Origin: an uncultured Lachnospiraceae bacterium
GTDB lineage: Bacteria > Bacillota > Clostridia > Lachnospirales > Lachnospiraceae
DNA: 9,144 nucleotides
NCBI GenBank assembly: GCA_945836355.1
Contig: CAMALD010000034.1
Span: 1-9,144 of the forward strand
Reading direction: 5' to 3'
The position numbers were made by a program, and so were the translations under genes. The notes under the pieces were generated by a model. It ran no database searches. It was given only the letters and a program-made list of their open reading frames with translations, and had not been told where the DNA came from. Below, piece by piece: positions 6,725 through 9,144 of this stretch (the first letter of the stretch is position 1; each line of letters opens with the position of its first letter).

Positions 6725-7507
6725 TTAAGTCGCAAAATAGTCGTGAAAAAGCAGTGCAAGCGACATATATATGCGAGCGTAGTAGTCGTTGAGATTTAGG
6801 TCGCACAGATTTTGTATTTTATCCAGCCGTTTCATGAGAGTGTGCCGGTGAATGAACAAACGCTCGGCTGTGCGGGAAATATTGCAGCAGTCTGCCAGAT
6901 AGATACGCAGCGTATGCACGTAGTTGGTGCCGTTTGTGCGGTCATAGGCAAGTAAAAGCTGCAGCGGTTTGTTGTCCAGTACAATGGAGTATTCATTCCG
7001 GTGCAGAATGCCGAACATGCGCACGAAGGTCAGTGTCTCATACGAGCAGACTCCGCGGCGCGCCTGAATGTCATACAAAAGCTCCAGACATTCCACAGCT
7101 TCGGTTAGTGTGTGGGTGGCGTTGGTCTGATCCGCAAATTTACTTACGCCGATGTAATAGTTACAGTTGTCCTGTTCGGAAATGAAATGCAGTTCAATAT
7201 TAAGAGCGTACAGGACGGACTGATAGTCATCCGACTCGGAAAAGGTGAGGAGAAAGGCTGCGCAGCCGTTGTCAGATAGACGATGGCACACCTGCTTGGT
7301 CTGAACACTTAAGAAGGAGCGGAGCCGGTTCAGGTTTTTCACAAATAAGGCAGCGGAGGCGCTGTCCGGGGAAATCGGCTCGATGAGAAAAAGCAGGGTG
7401 ACGGCATCGTCGCGGCGAAGAGCTGCCTGCTGTTCGGTGAGCATGGAGGCAAGCAGCGGTTCATATCTGTTTTTGTGGTTTACGGCAAAGGAAGTAAGCT
7501 GTGTCAT
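6725..7507 (-). CDS. PucR/CdaR-type transcriptional regulator, short form
   Basis: Probable DNA-binding regulator with the PucR C-terminal helix-turn-helix (HTH_30). It has 260 residues, shorter than most relatives, which carry an N-terminal sensor domain (PucR, GAF or diacid-recognition). Residues 198-256 show the family layout: HTLRIYLADCCNISRTAERL, then the recognition helix FIHRHTLMKRLDKIQNL (218-234), then DLNLNDYYARIYMSLAL. The middle, about 77-165, has a weak resemblance to the CdaR GGDEF-like domain (YYIGVSKFAD, TLTEAVECLELL); this is inference. The N-terminal 75 residues have no recognisable sensor. GGAG lies 6 nt before ATG at 7507, and no better upstream start was seen. The gene leads the likely operon with rqcH (30-nt gap). 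The inverted repeat at 7594-7632 upstream is a natural candidate for an autoregulatory site. The ligand is unknown. Confidence 0.82.
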   Translation of the reverse strand: MTQLTSFAVNHKNRYEPLLASMLTEQQAALRRDDAVTLLFLIEPISPDSASAALFVKNLNRLRSFLSVQTKQVCHRLSDNGCAAFLLTFSESDDYQSVLYALNIELHFISEQDNCNYYIGVSKFADQTNATHTLTEAVECLELLYDIQARRGVCSYETLTFVRMFGILHRNEYSIVLDNKPLQLLLAYDRTNGTNYVHTLRIYLADCCNISRTAERLFIHRHTLMKRLDKIQNLCDLNLNDYYARIYMSLALLFHDYFAT

Positions 7508-7590
7508 GTGGCTCTCCGTTTGTGGTTTTGGTGGAAGATATCGGGTTACGTGCAGCCGGAAAGAAAAGCGGGCGCATCCTTAGCGGAGCG

Positions 7591-7617
7591 ATTTTACATA
7601 ATAGAAAAATGTCGCAA
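7591..7617 (-). promoter_or_regulatory. Possible promoter for regulator-rqcH-phosphoesterase operon
   Basis: On the minus strand TTGCGA (7612-7617) precedes TAAAAT (7591-7596) with a 15-bp spacer, shorter than the ideal 17. It lies about 85 nt before the regulator start and just after the terminator of the upstream gene. It is the best pair I found in the interval, but the match is modest. Confidence 0.35.
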
Positions 7618-7632
7618 TTTCATATTATGTAA
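7594..7632. repeat. Perfect 10-bp inverted repeat, operator candidate
   Basis: TTACATAATA at 7594-7603 is repeated in perfect inverted orientation as TATTATGTAA at 7623-7632, with a 19-nt spacer. Arm centres are about 29 bp apart, close to three helical turns. The arms are very AT-rich and flank the possible -35 of the regulator gene while overlapping its -10, as expected of an operator. The long AT-rich form and lack of a following T-run on the plus strand argue against a terminator. Confidence 0.6.
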
Positions 7633-7673
7633 GAAAACAGGCAGGGTACCGAAGAACGGGTGTCCTGCCTGTG
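7630..7673 (-). terminator. Intrinsic terminator of the foldase-like gene
   Basis: On the minus strand ACAGGCAGG (7672-7664) pairs perfectly with CCTGCCTGT (7645-7637), a 9-bp GC-rich stem; an inner CCG/CGG can pair further within the loop. TTTTCTT follows directly (7636-7630). It begins 17 nt after the stop codon of the gene at 7690-8922 and separates it from the regulator operon. Confidence 0.85.
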
Positions 7674-7689
7674 AAAAATCCGGGGATAA

Positions 7690-8922
7690 TTATTCAGCGT
7701 CCTCAGTCTGAATCGAGGCGAGGTTTAGATTATCCTTGCTGTCGTTGAGAGGATAGTTGTCATACATTGGAGTGATGTAATCGGAAACGGCATCGCTTGC
7801 AAGAGTATCGGAAATGGTCTCGTTGGTGTCCTCAGGACAGGTCCTTGCAAGGAAGGAGACAATGTGGTAAGAGCTTCCGGCCTCGTCGGCAATCACTTCC
7901 GTGTCCATAGGAGCGCGCTTCTCATCAAACAGCCAATCTCTGTATGCGGTATCTGCCGAACTGAATTTGGTATTCTCATGGAGAGAAGGATCGGTATTCT
8001 CCTCGGTGTCGGCATCGGTGTCCTCATCCTCGGAAGCCTCGGTGTTCTCGTCTGCTTTATTGTACTCGGTGTAGAGGTCTGCGAAAGACTCTCCGGCATC
8101 AAGGCGGGTCTTAAATTCGTCTGCTGCGGCCTTTGCCTTTTCCATTGCAGCCTTGATGTCCTCCTCGGAAGCGTTCTCGGCAACCTCTGCAGCAACCTCG
8201 AAAGCCTGATAGTTCACAGTGTCATAGCTGTTCTTGTTTTCGTTGTAGTATGAGGTCACCTCATCCTCCGATGGCTTATTCTGCTCAAGAAGATATTCGT
8301 TGTGCTTTCCTGCTGTCAGATAAACGGTAAGGGCGTTCTCAAGAGTGGATTTGGATGCATAAGCGCCGAAGGTATCCTTGAGATACTGGGACAGGGACTG
8401 CTCATTTTCCTGTGCGCTCGCGGATAGGGAATCATAAAACTCGGTAATCTCAGAGGATACATCATAGGTGAGTCCCTTTGTCTTGGCGTCGTCAGCCAAT
8501 GCAAAGCACTGTACCAAATTCTCAACGGTCATCTGGTCAAAGAACTGCTGCCAGGTCTCATTTTCACTGTATGCCTGCTCGGAAAGAGCTTTGGAAGTAT
8601 CAATCATGCCAAAGTAGGAGTACATACTTCTGGCATAGCTGGTGAAGGTGTTGAAGTAAAAATTGTATTCAATCTTATTGACGGAATGCTCACCAATGCG
8701 GAAGTATTCCTTTTTTGCGTTGACCCGCTTGGTAATCGGGACAGCGACGATAATCAATACAGCAATGACAAGCACAGCGACTGCCGTGATGCGGGAGATT
8801 GTGCGCTGGCGCTTCTCGCGGGCAGCAGCCTCCTTTCTCGCCTGTACCTTGCGGTCGTATTTGGTCATTTTCTTTTCGGTGGCTTCTGCGTTTGCCGAAG
8901 TCTGGTTTTTCTGGTTACTCAT
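7690..8922 (-). CDS. Membrane-anchored SurA/PrsA-like peptidylprolyl isomerase-type protein
   Basis: Probable extracytoplasmic foldase or chaperone held by an N-terminal membrane anchor. It has 410 residues. Residues 20-43 are strongly basic (KYDRKVQARKEAAAREKRQR), followed by one transmembrane helix at about 44-64 and a large acidic outer domain, giving an N-in/C-out topology. No lipobox cysteine is present, unlike the PrsA lipoprotein. Residues 80-220 resemble the helical SurA_N chaperone domain (VNKIEYNFYFNTFTSYA, then PSEDEVTSYYNENK at 217-230). Residues 236-360 look like a parvulin fold: AGESFADLYTEYNKAD at 276-291 and SSYHIVSF at 350-357 match landmarks, but the early ARHILV-type strand is replaced and a low-complexity acidic insert (about 287-313) interrupts it. 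Isomerase activity is therefore doubtful. The start is fixed by GGAGG 9 nt before ATG at 8922; an in-frame upstream start at 9006 would lie within the leader. It is transcribed alone. Confidence 0.85.
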   Translation of the reverse strand: MSNQKNQTSANAEATEKKMTKYDRKVQARKEAAAREKRQRTISRITAVAVLVIAVLIIVAVPITKRVNAKKEYFRIGEHSVNKIEYNFYFNTFTSYARSMYSYFGMIDTSKALSEQAYSENETWQQFFDQMTVENLVQCFALADDAKTKGLTYDVSSEITEFYDSLSASAQENEQSLSQYLKDTFGAYASKSTLENALTVYLTAGKHNEYLLEQNKPSEDEVTSYYNENKNSYDTVNYQAFEVAAEVAENASEEDIKAAMEKAKAAADEFKTRLDAGESFADLYTEYNKADENTEASEDEDTDADTEENTDPSLHENTKFSSADTAYRDWLFDEKRAPMDTEVIADEAGSSYHIVSFLARTCPEDTNETISDTLASDAVSDYITPMYDNYPLNDSKDNLNLASIQTEDAE

Positions 8923-8931
8923 TTTGTTGTT

Positions 8932-8936
8932 CCTCC
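8932..8936 (-). promoter_or_regulatory. Ribosome binding site fixing foldase-like gene start
   Basis: GGAGG on the minus strand lies 9 nt before ATG at 8922. A small GC hairpin (8943-8947 pairing with 8952-8956, loop of 4) sits just upstream of it in the leader and could modestly affect ribosome access; that is speculation. Confidence 0.8.
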
Positions 8937-9049
8937 GTTTCAGCCGCGCGGGCGGCATCATTTTTGATGTTATATTACATGGGCTGTAAATCTGTCTGTA
9001 TATCATACCGCATTTGACGGAAATAATAAAGAGATTTCACAGTTTTTTC

Positions 9050-9078
9050 ATTATATAATTTTTTTGTCAGAAATGCAA
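9050..9078 (-). promoter_or_regulatory. Sigma-A type promoter for the foldase-like gene
   Basis: On the minus strand TTGCAT (9078-9073) and TATAAT (9055-9050) are separated by exactly 17 bp that include a run of seven A. The expected start near 9043 gives a leader of about 120 nt before ATG at 8922. The remaining bases to 9144 show no gene or recognisable site. Confidence 0.78.
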
Positions 9079-9144
9079 GGATATTTGGGCTTGAGTTTTC
9101 GCATTTTGTATCCGCGTTTCCCGCTGCTGTGTGCCGGAGGTTTG

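Noticed and set aside
7864..8253. Hydrophobic plus-strand open frame of 129 codons opposite the foldase-like gene
   Set aside because: The Val/Leu/Gly/Cys-rich stretch is what the reverse complement of an acidic, Glu/Asp-rich coding region gives; no family resemblance.

Overview
This looks like a chromosomal housekeeping segment of a low-to-mid GC, spore-forming member of the Bacillota, most likely class Clostridia and perhaps Lachnospiraceae. The pointers are a SpoVB-type flippase, a cysteine desulfurase next to MnmA, a Firmicutes-type RqcH, a PucR/CdaR-type regulator, a membrane-anchored SurA/PrsA-like foldase, and GGAGG-type ribosome binding sites in front of nearly every gene. The family assignment is inference. 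No rRNA, tRNA, CRISPR array, insertion sequence or phage gene was seen.

Layout. Positions 1-1446 (minus) hold a multi-pass SpoVB/MATE-type flippase whose 3' end lies beyond the left edge. A 255-bp divergent intergenic region (1447-1701) carries a good sigma-A promoter for the plus-strand genes and several small repeats. Then come a cysteine desulfurase (1702-2886) and mnmA (2938-4020), a two-gene plus-strand operon for sulfur transfer to tRNA wobble uridine. These converge on a minus-strand group read from right to left: a short PucR/CdaR-type regulator (6725-7507), rqcH (4925-6694) and a PHP-domain phosphoesterase of the histidinol-phosphatase type (4084-4908). The gaps of 30 and 16 nt suggest one operon. 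A 10-bp inverted repeat sits over the putative promoter of that operon. Upstream of it is a separately transcribed membrane-anchored SurA/PrsA-like protein (7690-8922, minus), with its own strong promoter near the right edge and an intrinsic terminator after it.

How the genes work together. The desulfurase and MnmA form a sulfur relay: the first releases sulfur from cysteine as a persulfide and the second places it on U34 of tRNAs for Lys, Glu and Gln. RqcH rescues stalled 50S subunits by adding C-terminal alanine tails. Three genes therefore touch translation or protein quality (desulfurase/MnmA, RqcH, extracellular foldase), but nothing shows that they form a dedicated system. I found no convincing novel multi-gene system. 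The points most worth a second look are the regulator-rqcH-phosphoesterase operon with its operator-like dyad, and the degenerate parvulin region with an acidic insert in the foldase-like protein.
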